Origin: Anthoceros angustus
Taxonomy: Eukaryota; Streptophyta; Anthocerotopsida; Anthocerotales; Anthocerotaceae
Assembly: GCA_010909165.1 (NCBI GenBank)
Contig: MU008186.1
Span: 682,001-746,000 of the forward strand
Length of the DNA: 64,000 nucleotides
Direction: 5' to 3'
Below are positions 12,044-23,516 of the stretch, one piece after another (positions within the stretch are counted from its first letter, which is position 1; every line of letters starts with the position of its first letter). The translations under genes and the position numbers were made by a program. The notes under the pieces were generated by a model. The model was given only the letters and a program-made list of their open reading frames with translations, was not told where the DNA came from and did not search any database.

Positions 12044-13070
12044 GTGTGCTACGTCAAGGAAGAGTGTTGGGTGAAATTTTGCCTCAAATTGAGAGTAATT
12101 TCCTTCCTTGAGGAAGGAACGCCACCATGCCTCGAGCTGGAAAAGGCAAGGGAAGGAGCCGCAAGGGCTCTTCCTCGCGAGGAGGAAGGAAAGAAGGTGG
12201 AGCTCGGCCACGGAGGTGAGGTGATGCCCCAATTCACTTGCTTTGCCGGGCAGCTCAACCCCGATTTGGTTGATTTTCGGCAAGGCGAGGAGAACATCCA
12301 CTAGGGTGGGTGTATGGCCGCCAATGGGCCTACACCAATTTGGAATTGATTGAGGAGTGTTACATCAACCTCCATCAATCGGCGCCTGCCGCACAGGAAT
12401 GCAACGGATCCGCTGCTGGACCGGACAAAGAAGTATTCGCTGTGTGTATGGAAGACCGGAGGAAGAGAGCTCGAATTGCTCTCTCGAAAGGTCGAATGGA
12501 GGAAGAGGAGCTCTCCGACATCCCGCAGGAGTTCCTTGACATGATGGATGGAGGAGTGAAGGCCCACGCCAAGAATGGCCGGAAGACCGAGAGCATCAAG
12601 GAGTCAAGTGGAGGCTCTTCGCAAAGATTGTCAGTTGGTAAATTACCAACGCACTCTTATTTCAAAGACCAACTTCCTCCAATTTTGTGGAAGATTTCCA
12701 TGGGAGCCAAGCCGGATTGGGGACTATCATGTATGAGGCCTACATCCACCATCGAGAAGCTCCTCAAGCCAAATTCGTGGATGAGGAAGGCCACCTCTTA
12801 GCACCTATTTGGTGCATTTATGGGAAACCGAGGGACTTCACAAGCAAGGAGCTTGAAGATGCATGGCATCCCTTTGAGGTCATCCACCTCCACCGAGGTT
12901 GGAAAGGCCTTTGCCTTTGCATTGCGAAGACGGGAGGTCGACTCCACAAGCATGCTAGAAGCAAGAGGAGAAGATGCGAGGCAACAAGGTTGCCGAGTGG
13001 GAATCCTTTCCACAGAGCAAGGAGAGGAGCCGAGGGCCGAATGGTGGTCTATGAGAGAAGGAGGTGAGGG
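12044..13070 (+). pseudogene. Unknown protein-like region carried inside the LTR
   Basis: One frame runs 12,044-12,304 and contains MPQFTCFAGQLNPDLVDF. A second frame, 12,310-12,801 (163 codons), reads from MYGRQWAYTNLELIEECY through a charged MEDRRKRARIAL segment to a KPNSWMRKA block. A third frame continues at 12,687-13,067 with EAYIHHREAP and GKPRDFTSKELEDAWHPF. Together they could be one diverged protein of roughly 300 residues with small frameshifts. I recognise no family. Alternatively these are chance ORFs in purine-skewed DNA, although the non-GA-rich middle argues for real coding origin. Confidence 0.4.
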
Positions 13071-15274
13071 GTGACCCAGAGTGGGGAGTCCCCACCATCT
13101 CCTTTGTGCCTACGAGAGAGGCACTCGACTACCCTTAGGGACACCCAAGGGGTGGGCTACATAGGCGCCACCACCATGGTAGGTAGGCACTACCACAGGG
13201 GAGCAGCCTCACCGGTAGGGCACCCCACGCCGCCAGCAAGCACGCGGTGGGGGGGAAGAAGCGAGAAGCCGCGAGCGGGCCGAGGCCACTCCGCGTGGGA
13301 GAGCGGATGGAGCGATGAAGGGGACCAAGGCCGCCGCGATGGCCCGGGGTGCAGAGAGCTGGAAATTTCAAAGAAGAAGAGAAGGTGGAATTAGGACCCT
13401 AGGAGAATTGCCGAGCTTGTGAAGCACTCACCGTGGATTTGAAGGGGCTAGGGACCTAGCAGCCTCCTTGTGGGCATGCCAAGAGGAAGTGAAATCTCAA
13501 GACATGGCCGGAGGAAGGCTGGACTAATGGCAAAGGCCATGGAGTCCGAAAAGGCAGCCAAATTGGAAAAGGTCAGGAGAAGCTCCAGCACCTCATGAAC
13601 AACAAGCGAGAAGCCCCGGAGGGAAGTTGTCAGTCAAGAAAGAGCCATTCGGCAACAACCCAAAGGATTCTTGGAGGCAGGCGGAAGAGCATTTTGCCCA
13701 ATTAGAGCAAGAGAGGAAAGCAATGAGGCACTAGGAAGGAGAGAAGCAACTCAAGCCGACATGAGCAGTGATGGCTACTCAAGCCATCAAATCCGGATAT
13801 GGGAGAGTTGAGAAGGACCCGACAATTTGGAAGAGAGCGCCCGGAGCGAAGCACAAGACCGTGAGCCGGAGCGCGAGCGAAAGATGCTTGGCAAGCGAGA
13901 AGAGGGGCTTGCCCAAGAATTAGCGGACTGGAACAAAGGAGGTCTCAGAGGAGGAGCCACAAGAAGGTGGTGCACAAGTAGTAAGGAAGCGCATTTATGC
14001 CCTTCGTGCAAAATTGGCCAGCCAAAGGAAGTGAGGGAGGAGAATGTAACCTCCATGTCAAGGTGGGAGAATTGACCACCTCAAGAGATGCCTACAAAGG
14101 TAGGTGTGAAGATGGAGAGTGGCCCACGAGATTGATGATCTCCAAATGCATCACAACTTGGGGCTCACCTCCACAACAGATCTTGAAGGCCAACAACGAA
14201 GTCTTACTTGGCCAAGAGGAGGACATTGGGTCCTCATGATGATGATGAAGGAGCGCAATGCAGCCGAGGCCTCCGATTTTGATGAGGCTCAATGGACTCC
14301 GAGGAACTGAGGAGTCGAGGTGAAGGAGCCACCGCGACACCGGATCGGGAGACGGCGGGGAGAGCAAGGAGGGGACAAGCCCAGGGGGTCACCCTACCAC
14401 GGTGGTGACCCCACCACTAGTCCGCCAGACCACCGTGGGACACACCACGCCGTAGTCCGCCGACTACCGAGGGGCAGGCGCTGGGGAGTTGAGCCAACCA
14501 AGATGGAAAGGCCGGGGGGATACCCCGAGGAGCATTGGGTGGTGGGAGACAACCCCACCGGAGGAGACTAAGGACGGTCCACCCGGAGGAAGGAAGGGTG
14601 AGGAATTTATCCCACGAGTAAGGGAGGAACCGGGACCCGAGGAGGAGTCCAACGCAAAAAAGGCCCGAGATTAGGCGAAAATCCGCATGGCGATGGGGAT
14701 GAAGGGTGCTCTATGATAGGTATGGACAAACAAAAGGCAAGAGCAATGAAGATCCCGACCCAAGAAACCTCACCGATGGAGGAAGAGGAAAGAAGGAAGT
14801 AGAAGACTACCACGATGTCACCCCGTAGTCCGCCATCACCGCGGTAGGGTGCGAATAAACGATCGCGACCAGGCGAGAGATGGAGAAGGCGCCAGGTGCG
14901 CGGAAGCGCGATTGCCGGAGGGCCGAGGAATCCACGCCGCCCGGAGATGGAGGAAGGGCAAGATTGTACTTGCCCCACACATTAGGAAGGGACAAAGGCC
15001 GGGAAGGGCAAGAGCAAAAGGAGGGCGAGGGAGCCAATCCACCATGTCACCACCCCAAATAGAAGATGGTCAATGACCATAAATGCTAGGTAGAAGAATA
15101 GGATAGGTGATGTAATCCGACATCCTTCGAGGATAGACTTAGGTGAAGTTGCTAGAATAGAATTTACCAAGAAATGCATAATAGATTAGGTGCGACATTA
15201 AATGTCAGGAAATAATAGAATTGGAAAAGGTGACCTGAGGGTCACCCAAGGGAGGTTGTATGTGGAAGGCCTCC

Positions 15275-15280
15275 TATAAG
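15275..15280 (+). promoter_or_regulatory. TATA-like element in the 3' LTR
   Basis: TATAAG in the same context as 3,826 in the 5' LTR. A promoter here would read into the DNA beyond 16,166. Confidence 0.4.
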
Positions 15281-15777
15281 AGGAGGAGGATTTCACAAAG
15301 TAAAGTATCATGTCTTGCGCCCACGCCATCGAGTCCTTTGCCATTACAGAGGAATTTCGTGAGCCAACACACCCGTAGAGAGGAAGTCGCGTGGTGAGTG
15401 TTGGTGGAGGACTTGCTGCAAGTGCCTAAACGAGTTGCTCCCTTGTGAATGGTTGTGGAAATTGCTTTGCTTTGGGTGTGTGGCAAATGCCCAGAGAACT
15501 CTCGGCTTGAGGGTAGACTACAGGAAAGACTCGGAGGTTCTCGCCGTGTCAAACCCACATAGCAACCGCCCAAGGAAGAACTTGGTGGAGGCGACCTCAG
15601 TGCCAGCCGTAAGAGTCGAAACCAAGAAGCCCGAATCGAGAATAGGAGGAAGAGGATGAGGAGATGAGAAGATGAGTAGAGGATTAGAGGTGTAGGTGTT
15701 AGTGGAAGGCCACAGTGCAGAGCCTAAGGGACTAATCCCAACTGCAAGTAAACGAGCGCCCCGAGTGGAGAAGAGTT

Positions 15778-15960
15778 TGGTCTTAGAAGTAGGGACGAAA
15801 TCGCGGTGTGAACTGGGGGTCCCCGCCTGTGGTAGGCTGTCGGGACCCGCAATTGTGTTGTGTCGTTGTAGGTCAAGTTTGGTCTTAGAAGTAGGGAAAT
15901 CGCTGTGAACTGGGGGTCCCCGGGCGCCTGGTAGGCGTCACCGAGGACCCAATTGTTTTG
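15778..15960 (+). repeat. Two ~102-bp tandem units in the 3' LTR
   Basis: Units start TGGTCTTAGAAGTAGGG at 15,778 and 15,880. They correspond to the three units at 4,320-4,620 of the 5' LTR. Confidence 0.8.
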
Positions 15961-16199
15961 TGAGGTCGAGGACGATGCAAAGGCAAGTGGTGCAAGAGGG
16001 AGAGTAGTGGCGCCTCAGAGAAGAGAGTTGTGCAGTAGCGATTGGTGACCACAAGGCCTCGAACTTTCACACAAGTCTCATGGGACGAAACCCAACGTAC
16101 GGTTTACGGATAAGTGTGGCCGCTTATAGTGGGAGGACCGGGAGCGCCCCTTGACTCCCTACCACAAGACCGCCGAACCGGGTCAAGATATATGGCGTG

Positions 16200-16736
16200 A
16201 GATCAAGGTAGCCAAATGAAGCTCCTGGCCGCCAAGACCGGTAATCGAAAGCCGAGAACAAGCATCGCTTGGAAGTCTCATATGCAAGGCTGTGAAGTCT
16301 GCCCGCCTCAAACCGCACCGCTATCCCACCGATCCAAAGCAGAAGACAAGCTTGCCTATCGTTTGACTGCCGCATCACGAAACAAAATGCGGTGGCTTAC
16401 ACCATACCGCGGCTGGATGGAAGCTCGCCGCACTTTCCATGTCTCCATGCTCAAACCTGCGGTTTCGCCGACCTCCTTCCCGATTCCCCTCACCAGTCTC
16501 GCTTCGATGCCCACCGACACCCATGTCCCCACACCCTCTTTTCCTCCTCCACCATCCCACCAAGATCCGAAATCTAACGCCCTGCATCGATCCTAGCCAC
16601 GGAACGCAAACTGCAACCGGACCGTCGTGGGATTTTCTCGTCGGATGGACGACGAGATGATGACTCGCCACCGGAGCCCGCCCTTTGTCTCCGACCCCCA
16701 AACTCCACGCTCATCACCGCCGTGAGGACCCGCCTC
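16200..16736 (+). pseudogene. C-terminal pol fragment of a second Ty3/gypsy element
   Basis: Readable pieces are KLAYRLT near 16,350 and FHVSMLKPAV near 16,435. These match the conserved tail after the integrase of chromovirus-type gypsy elements. A WDFLVGWTT piece near 16,630 could be a chromodomain remnant. The fragment lies directly after the first element's LTR and leads into a PPT at 16,739, so the first element may have inserted into it. Confidence 0.6.
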
Positions 16737-16738
16737 TT

Positions 16739-16749
16739 AAGGGGGAGAA
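16739..16749 (+). other. Polypurine tract of the second gypsy element
   Basis: AAGGGGGAGAA precedes TGTCACAACA, a typical LTR start. Confidence 0.65.
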
Positions 16750-17000
16750 TGTCACAACAAAGGATGCACTTACTGGATCCTAAGCTAGGCAATACCTAAC
16801 AAGGTACCGAAGTTCAAACGCTATCCGGGTCATTCGCTATTCGCCATCCGATCGCTATAAAGATGAGGCATTTGATTGTAATTACTAATCCACTATTCGC
16901 TATTATCCCGATATCCGCTATTTCGGTTATTAGGCTATCCGTCATTTACCAGATTCAGAACCATGGCTATTCAAACAGCTTATGACTAGAAATTGTAATA
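16750..17000 (+). mobile_element. 3' LTR start of the second gypsy element (fragment)
   Basis: Begins TGTCACAACAAAGGATG right after the PPT and has a TATA-like GCTATAAAGATG at about 16,855. The region is rich in CGCTATT-type short repeats. No clear CA end is visible before copia DNA begins at about 17,129; 17,000-17,128 shows nothing else recognisable. Confidence 0.5.
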
Positions 17001-17128
17001 GACAATGTAGGATCCCAGAATCGAATCGGTTTTAGGTAGACGAGTAGTTGGGGCAACCTTCTTGGCCATTCCCCACACTGTGAAAAGGGAATTGCCTCAA
17101 GCAAGACAATAATCTTTGCGCTCAAGTA

Positions 17129-17994
17129 TCATTGACCGTGGAATTTGTGTTGTGGCACTGGCTTTGCATCTTTGAGGTTGAATCTTGAGAGCAACTGGTC
17201 GACGTAGTGCTCTTGGTGAATGAAGAAGGAATGGTCTGCCGAGTTCCTCTCGAACTGTACTCCAAGTGCGTACTTGAGGATGCCCATGTCGGCTATCTCG
17301 TACTGCTTGGATAACAGGTCCTTGACGTGTTGTATGAGCTGCTGATCACTTCCAAAGATGAAGTTGTCATCTACGTAGAGAGTGACTATGACGAACTTGT
17401 CTTTGCTAGTCCTTAGCATGTATACGCTTGAATCAGCGGTAAGAGGTACGAACCCACATGCTTTAAGGTACAGATCCACAGTCTCATTCCAAACTTGTGC
17501 AGATTGCTTAAGTCCGTATAGAGATTTGAGCAGCTTACAGACTTTGGTCGGGTCCTTTGCGAAACCAGGTGGCTGCAGCATGTATATTTCTTCATGTAGT
17601 GTCCCGTACAAGAAAGCTGTTTTAATGTCTACCTGGTGGATGTCCATCTTGTGCTGGGCAGCGAGGGCCAGGAGTATCCTGATTGATGTTGACTTCACTA
17701 CAGGGCTGAAGAGCCTATTTTCTTCGTAGTCGAAACCTGGGATTTGAGTGAAGCCACGGGCCACCAATCTCGCTTTGTAACGTGAGACGCTTCCATCCGG
17801 GTTGAGCTTCCTTCTGAATGTCCACTTGCAGGAGATTGCTTTTTTGCCAGGTGGCAAACTGGTGAGTGTCTAGGTTTTGTTCGTGATAAGGGAGTCATAT
17901 TCCGATTGCACTGCTGCCTTCCATTCTGGTGTGCTGAGAGCTTCGTCAATGGAAGTAGGTACGCCCGCATCTCGATTGCGAGAGCATGGTGCAT
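17129..17994 (-). pseudogene. copia reverse transcriptase (truncated)
   Basis: An open stretch of 242 codons (17,857-17,129) contains the RT pattern: KARLVARGFTQ, DIKTAFLYG with a catalytic Asp, and YVDD. The beginning of the domain, ALSTPEWKAAVQSEYDSL, lies upstream at about 17,940-17,890 and is separated by an in-frame stop near 17,870. The C-terminal RNase H is absent. Confidence 0.8.
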
Positions 17995-18385
17995 GACTAG
18001 CTACAACTGATCAAGGTGATGTGGTGTGTGTGCAGGTACCTCGTCTGTACTTGGTAATGATCTGCCTACCAAGGTGTCTCCAGGTGTGTAGGGTGGTTCT
18101 TTCCACTCATTCCGTGTTGGTCGATTTCTGGTTGACCTTCGAGGAACCGGAACATCAAGGGAAAGACTGCTCTACTGGTGCAATACATCGAGGTTGGACC
18201 TGGACGTTAGTTTGAAGAGGCTGTATCTGGATTGGGATTACCTCTGGGTCTGGATCTGTGAAGGATGTAGGATCCGTTCTCGCCGAGCCAGGGTGGTGGG
18301 GCCGTCAAGTGTATTGTGGGAAAGGACCTCCTCTTGATCTTGAAGTAAAGAGGATGGTAATTCATCATATGTGCCCGTCTCAAGG

Positions 18386-19800
18386 TCAAGAGGGGATACC
18401 CGAAATCACCGGGTAATGCGGGGTTGAAGTGATGGAGCTGTGAAGGTAAGTTTGGAGAAGATGGGATTCGTTGAAGTGGACACTGCGAGAAAGAATAACC
18501 TCTCTGAAGGGTCGAGTTTTGACTTGGTCGGAATAGCCAATGAATAGGAGCTTTCTACCCTTGTCATCCCATTTCTTTCGTGTTTCATCTGCAATGTGAG
18601 CAAAGGCGGGACTACCGAATATCCTAAGATGGGAAATGCGGGGTTTATGGCCCGTCCAGCATTCAAAAGGAGTGGTATTGGGGAGCTCCTTAGTGGGTAG
18701 GCGATTTCGGAGGTAAATGGCGGTGGACACAACTTCTGCCCAGTAGCCTCGAGAGAGGCCTGACAATTTGAGAAGGGAGCGGGAGATCTCAAGGATGGAT
18801 CTGTTGAGACGTTCCGCGAAGGGGTTCTGTGAAGGTGTGTAGGGAACAGGTGAATGCGTTGGATGCCGTGGGATTGGCAGAAAGCTTGAAAAGGATGGCT
18901 GACATATTCTCCGCCGTTGTCTGTGCGCAGGGTGGTGACCTGGAAGCCAGTTTGGCGTTCCGCAGCTAGCACGAAATCCTGGAAACAGGCTAAGGCTTCT
19001 AACTTGTGTTGAAGAAATGAAATGTGACAGTACCTGCTCCATTCGTCTAAAAAGGTGATGAAGTATGAACGGCCTCCAAAGGATGTGGTACTCATGGGGC
19101 CGCAGATATCTGAGTGGACAGTTTCAAGAAGGCGACGGGCTCTGGTGGGAGAACTGTGGGGAAATGGAGACTGATTGAGTTTTGTGTACTGGCATATTTC
19201 GCAGAAAAAGTCTGGCTGGACTCGAAGTTTGATGGGATCTCGGTACATATCTGGGTTGGCGAACTGGTTTAAATAGCGGGGGTTCATGTGACCTGCCCTA
19301 CAGTGCCATAAGAGAGACTCTTTGTGGGAGCTATGAGGGGTGCCTTCCACAAGGAGGGATGATGAAGACTGGATGTTTAGGAGATACAAGTCATTGTAAG
19401 GGAGTCCATGAGCCAGAGCAGCATTACCTGGGTCTTTGGAATGGTGTATAGTGCAGTGGTTACCTTGGAAGGTGATGACCAGATCATGTTCAGTGGCGAG
19501 TTTCCTGACAGAAAGGAGGTTTTTAGTCATGGTGGGAACGTGGAGTACTCCGTTTATGGTGAGGGTCTCTCCATTTGATAGTCGGAGTAGTACTTCTCCC
19601 GTGCCCTCGACTAGAAGTGCGTCGTCCCCTAATACGCGCTGGTCGTTGAGGATGTCGTGGTATGTGCTGAACATGTCCTTGCAGCTGCAAATATGCGTTG
19701 TTGCTCCGGAGTCGAGGAACCATCGTGTTTTATCTGTCCTGGTCAAGGTAAGACAGATGGCGAGAATAGAGTTTGATGGTGTAGCTCTTGTGGTAGTCAT
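18386..19800 (-). pseudogene. copia protease and integrase (frameshifted)
   Basis: From 19,800 downwards it encodes a protease with the DSGA active site (WFLDSGATTH). Next come the pre-integrase zinc finger region (LLWHCRAGHMN, CEICQYTKL), then HSDICGPM and TLRTDNGGEY with two catalytic Asp residues. The frame breaks near 18,870. The rest of integrase (NPFAERLNRSILE, HLRIFGSPAF) is read in another frame to about 18,400. Confidence 0.8.
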
Positions 19801-20760
19801 GTGAGACTCATTTCTGGGAGTCTCTCGCCTAGGCTCTCCGTTCTGCTTCTTCCTGCATTCATGCTCAAAATGGCCGGGTATCTTACACCAATTGCAGGCT
19901 CCCTTTTGTGATTTCTGTGGTGTGAATCGGTTTTGACCGAACGTTGTGGGGCTTGTCCAGGTGGTCTTCGTGAGAAGTTGTTTCTGAAGCCACCTCTTCT
20001 TGAACCACGGCCCCTTGATGCGAAGAGGGCGTGGTTTGGCCCTGTCGTAGCCCTCGTGTTGTGGTACGACTGGCTTCTTCTTCGAGCAATGCGCCTAAGA
20101 CTTCAGCAAAGGTATATGCTGGTATTGAGCCGCTTGGGCTGCACTTTGTGCTTGTCAAGGGCTGAGCTCTTGTGAACTTACGAAAGTTCTGTAAGATGTA
20201 GGCAGAGATGTTAGTAATGCTACTGCTGCTTGATATTCGTTTAAAGTGGTGCCGCTTGACGTGAGTTTGGCTCTCGCGGCTCGAAAGTTGTGCACATGTT
20301 GCTCAACTGTCTCGCTCTCCTTCATTCTCGCAAGTAAAGCGCATGTGGCGTTTACTATGGACATGGAGCTCTGAGCTTGAAACATGTCCTTGAACACCTT
20401 CCATATATCGCAGTCGCCTCGCCTTGCGATGGAGCATGTTCTTATCTAGTCTTGAGAAAGATCGATGGCTCTCTTGTTGCCTTTTCTCCAGCTACGATTT
20501 GGTGGCGATTGCACTGCGGCGGTGGGTTTTGTGACGGTGCCTTCCACGATTTTCATGAGGTCGTGTTCTTCTAGCGCGCCGTAATGCGCATTTGCCAAGT
20601 ATCGTAGTCGTTGCCCGTGAAGCGATCGCGGTCACGGAATTCAACTTTCGTTGTACTTATAATCGGTGTATTTACAACGGATGGCTGTTGAGTGGCCATG
20701 TTTCTTGCCCTTCGTCTCTTGGGGCAGTGGTCCCTAAGCGGATCGAAGGCGAGCATGCAT
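19801..20760 (-). pseudogene. copia gag, downstream copy
   Basis: Near 19,905-19,860 it encodes a CNWCKIPGHFEHEC zinc knuckle (CX2CX4HX4C) just before the protease frame. Upstream is the gag core, including SETVEQHVHNFRAA at about 20,290 and the N-terminal KVEFRDRDRFTGNDYDTWQM near 20,600. Compared with the other copy (22,140-23,041) it has several short deletions and substitutions, so the frame is broken. Confidence 0.65.
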
Positions 20761-21029
20761 GATTCGGTGTTCTACCTATTGGCGGCGACTAATGGCCATG
20801 TCTCGCACCATTGCTGAGAGAAATTCCATCTGTGATTCCACCGATGATTTGAACGCAGCAGATGCTCCAGACCGTGTGTGAGTTTCGGGCGGTAGTGAAT
20901 TTGTGCGATGGTCCGACCTCGGATGTGCGATGGCGTGCAAGTAAGGAGATCCGGCGGAGCGTACCGGGTCCCGTAATGAAGCGGCAAACCCTCCGGATCA
21001 ATTTCTCTCGCAATCTTCAGGTCGGCTCG

Positions 21030-21180
21030 CCTGTGGCGTTTACTATGGACATGGAGCTCGAGCTTGAAAAGGATGGTCGACCTCGGATGTGCGATGCGTG
21101 ATGGGTTTTGTGACGGTGCCTTCCACGATTTTCATGAGGTCGTGTTCTTCTAGCGATGCCGTGGGATTGGCGACTAATGG
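21030..21180. other. Mosaic of short pieces from the same copia element
   Basis: Consecutive segments of 15-60 bases match different places in the element: gag near 20,345 (TGTGGCGTTTACTATGGACA), integrase near 18,885 (GCTTGAAAAGGATGG), 5' UTR near 20,915 (GACCTCGGATGTGCGATG), gag near 20,520, and integrase near 18,862 (GATGCCGTGGGATTGGC). Neighbouring pieces overlap by a few shared bases. This looks like repeated template switching or an assembly mis-walk. Confidence 0.6.
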
Positions 21181-22135
21181 CCATGTTTCTTGCCCTTCGT
21201 CTCTTGGGGCGGTGGTCCCTAAGCGGATCGGGCGAGCATGCATGATTCGGTGTTCTACCTATTGGCGACTAATGGCCATGTTTCTTGCCCTTCGTCTCTT
21301 GGGGCGGTGGTCCCTAAGCGGATCGGGCGAGCATGCATGATTCGGTGTTCTACCTATTGGCGACTAATGGCCATGTTTCTTGCCCTTCGTCTCTTGGGGC
21401 GGTGGTCCCTAAGCGGATCGGGCGAGCATGCATGATTCGGTGTTCTACCTATTGGCGACTAATGGCCATGTTTCTTGCCCTTCGTCTCTTGGGGCGGTGG
21501 TCCCTAAGCGGATCGGGCGAGCATGCATGATTCGGTGTTCTACCTATTGGCGACTAATGGCCATGTTTCTTGCCCTTCGTCTCTTGGGGCGGTGGTCCCT
21601 AAGCGGATCGGGCGAGCATGCATGATTCGGTGTTCTACCTATTGGCGACTAATGGCCATGTTTCTTGCCCTTCGTCTCTTGGGGCGGTGGTCCCTAAGCG
21701 GATCGGGCGAGCATGCATGATTCGGTGTTCTACCTATTGGCGACTAATGGCCATGTTTCTTGCCCTTCGTCTCTTGGGGCGGTGGTCCCTAAGCGGATCG
21801 GGCGAGCATGCATGATTCGGTGTTCTACCTATTGGCGACTAATGGCCATGTTTCTTGCCCTTCGTCTCTTGGGGCGGTGGTCCCTAAGCGGATCGGGCGA
21901 GCATGCATGATTCGGTGTTCTACCTATTGGCGACTAATGGCCATGTTTCTTGCCCTTCGTCTCTTGGGGCGGTGGTCCCTAAGCGGATCGGGCGAGCATG
22001 CATGATTCGGTGTTCTACCTATTGGCGACTAATGGCCATGTTTCTTGCCCTTCGTCTCTTGGGGCGGTGGTCCCTAAGCGGATCGGGCGAGCATGCATGA
22101 TTCGGTGTTCTACCTATTGGCGACTAATGGCCATG
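21174..22135. repeat. 95-bp perfect tandem array (about 10 copies)
   Basis: The motif GCATGCATGATTCGGTGTTC recurs every 95 bases from 21,236 to 22,091 with no visible substitutions. The unit derives from the gag start region of the copia element. There the same segment is about 100 bases long and is flanked by two TGGCCATGT copies (near 20,695 and 20,790; also 22,980 and 23,078). Identical 65-codon ORFs in each unit arise because 95 is not a multiple of three; they are not a protein repeat. Confidence 0.95.
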
Positions 22136-22139
22136 TCTC

Positions 22140-23041
22140 CATGCTCAAAATGGCGGGTATCTTACACCAATTGCGTGCTCCCTTTGTGATTTACGTGGTG
22201 TGAATCGGTTTCCTTGACCGAACTTGTGGGGCTTGTCCGGTGGTCTTCGTGAGAAGTTGTTTCGGCCACCTCTTCTTGAACCACGGCCTTGATGCGAAGG
22301 CGTGGTTTGGCCTGTCGTAGCCCTCGTGTTGTGGTACGATCGCTTCTTCTTCGAGCAATGCGCCTAAGACTTCAAAAGGTATATGCCGGTATTGAGCCGC
22401 TTGGGCTGCACTTTGTGCTTGTCACATCGAGCTCGTGAACTTACGAAAGTTCTGTAAGATGTAGGCAGAGATGTTAGTAATGCTACTGCTGCTTGATATT
22501 CGTTTAAAGTGGTGCCGCTTGACGTGAGTTTGGCTCTCGCGGCTCGAAAGTTGTGCACATGTTGCTCAACTGTCTCGCTCTCCTTCATTCTCAGCAAGTA
22601 AAACTGCCGTGTGGCGTTTACTATGGACATGGAGCTCTGAGCTTGAAACATGTCCTTGAACACCTTCCATATATCGCAGGCTGTCTTCTGGCCTTGCGTA
22701 TGCTGGAGCATGTTCTTATCTAGTGCTGAGAAAAGGATACTGATGGCTCTCTTGTTGCCTTTTCTCCAGGCTACGATTTGGTGGGCAGTTGCACCTGATG
22801 CAGCAGTGGGTTTTGTGACGGTGCCTTCCACGATTTTCATGAGGTCGTGTTCTTCTAGCAGTGCCGTAATGCGCATTTGCCAAGTATCGTAGTCGTTGCC
22901 CGTGAAGCGATCGCGGTCACGGAATTCAACTTTCGTTGTACTTATAATCGGTGTATTTACAACGGATGGCTGTTGAGTGGCCATGTTTCTTGCCCTTCGT
23001 CTCTTGGGGCAGTGGTCCCTAAGCGGATCGAAGGCGAGCAT
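22140..23041 (-). pseudogene. copia gag, upstream copy
   Basis: The likely start is MATQQPSV at 22,984; an in-frame Met also exists at 23,041. The gag polyprotein core reads through DRFTGNDYDTWQM, TACDIWKVFKDMF and ETVEQHVHNFRAA to about 22,440. It then degenerates and the zinc-knuckle part (about 22,140-22,200) is out of frame. This copy is the fuller of the two. Confidence 0.7.
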
Positions 23042-23504
23042 GCATGATTCGGTGTTCTACCTATTGGCGGCGACTAATGGCCATGTCTCGCACCATTGCT
23101 GAGAGAAATTCCATCTGTGATTCCAGCCTGATGATTTGAACGCGCAGATGCTCCAGATCTGTGTGAGTTTGCGCTGGGCGGTAGTGAATTTGTGCAGATG
23201 GTCTGACCTCGGATGTGCAGTGGCGTGCAAGTAAGGAGATCCGCCGGAGCAGCGCGCTGGGTCCGTGTGAAGCAGCAAACCCTCCGGATCTGAATTTCTC
23301 TACGCAATCTTCACAGGGTCGGCTCGCCGCGCGCGGCGGTAGGCGTTGTGGCGCATACGATGCCGGTGTGCGTCTGCGAGGCATATTGGGGACTCAGGAT
23401 CTGATGCTGAGGTTGCCGCTGGCTGGCCTTGGCGCCATGGTGCTTGGTGATTGCTGACCAAGCTCGGGGCGCAGAGGCTAAGCCATACAGCAAGGAGCTC
23501 TTCG

Positions 23505-23516
23505 GCTCTGATACCA
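23505..23516 (-). other. copia primer binding site (initiator tRNA-Met type)
   Basis: The minus strand reads TGGTATCAGAGC, the standard plant copia PBS complementary to the initiator tRNA-Met 3' end. It fixes the position of the 5' LTR edge. Confidence 0.9.

Larger units (their letters stand above)
11221..16166 (+). mobile_element. 3' LTR of the Ty3/gypsy element (complete, 4,946 bp)
   Basis: It starts TGTGGTA and ends TACCACA, a perfect 7-bp terminal inverted repeat. From 11,596 it parallels the window start through to the 5' LTR end. It is nearly as long as the internal region. It contains a TATA element at 15,275, two ~102-bp tandem units near 15,778-15,960, and a protein-like region at 12,127-13,070. 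The five bases after it (AGACC) should be the target-site duplication, but the matching left flank lies outside the window. Confidence 0.88.

Noticed and set aside
21174-22135. The 95-bp array as a CRISPR-like array
   Set aside because: The whole 95-bp unit repeats without unique spacers, it derives from copia gag, and the DNA is from a plant nucleus.
21238-22189. Nine identical ~65-codon ORFs as a small-protein family
   Set aside because: They arise from a 95-bp period (not divisible by three) in antisense to gag; each is the same frame wrapped by the repeat.
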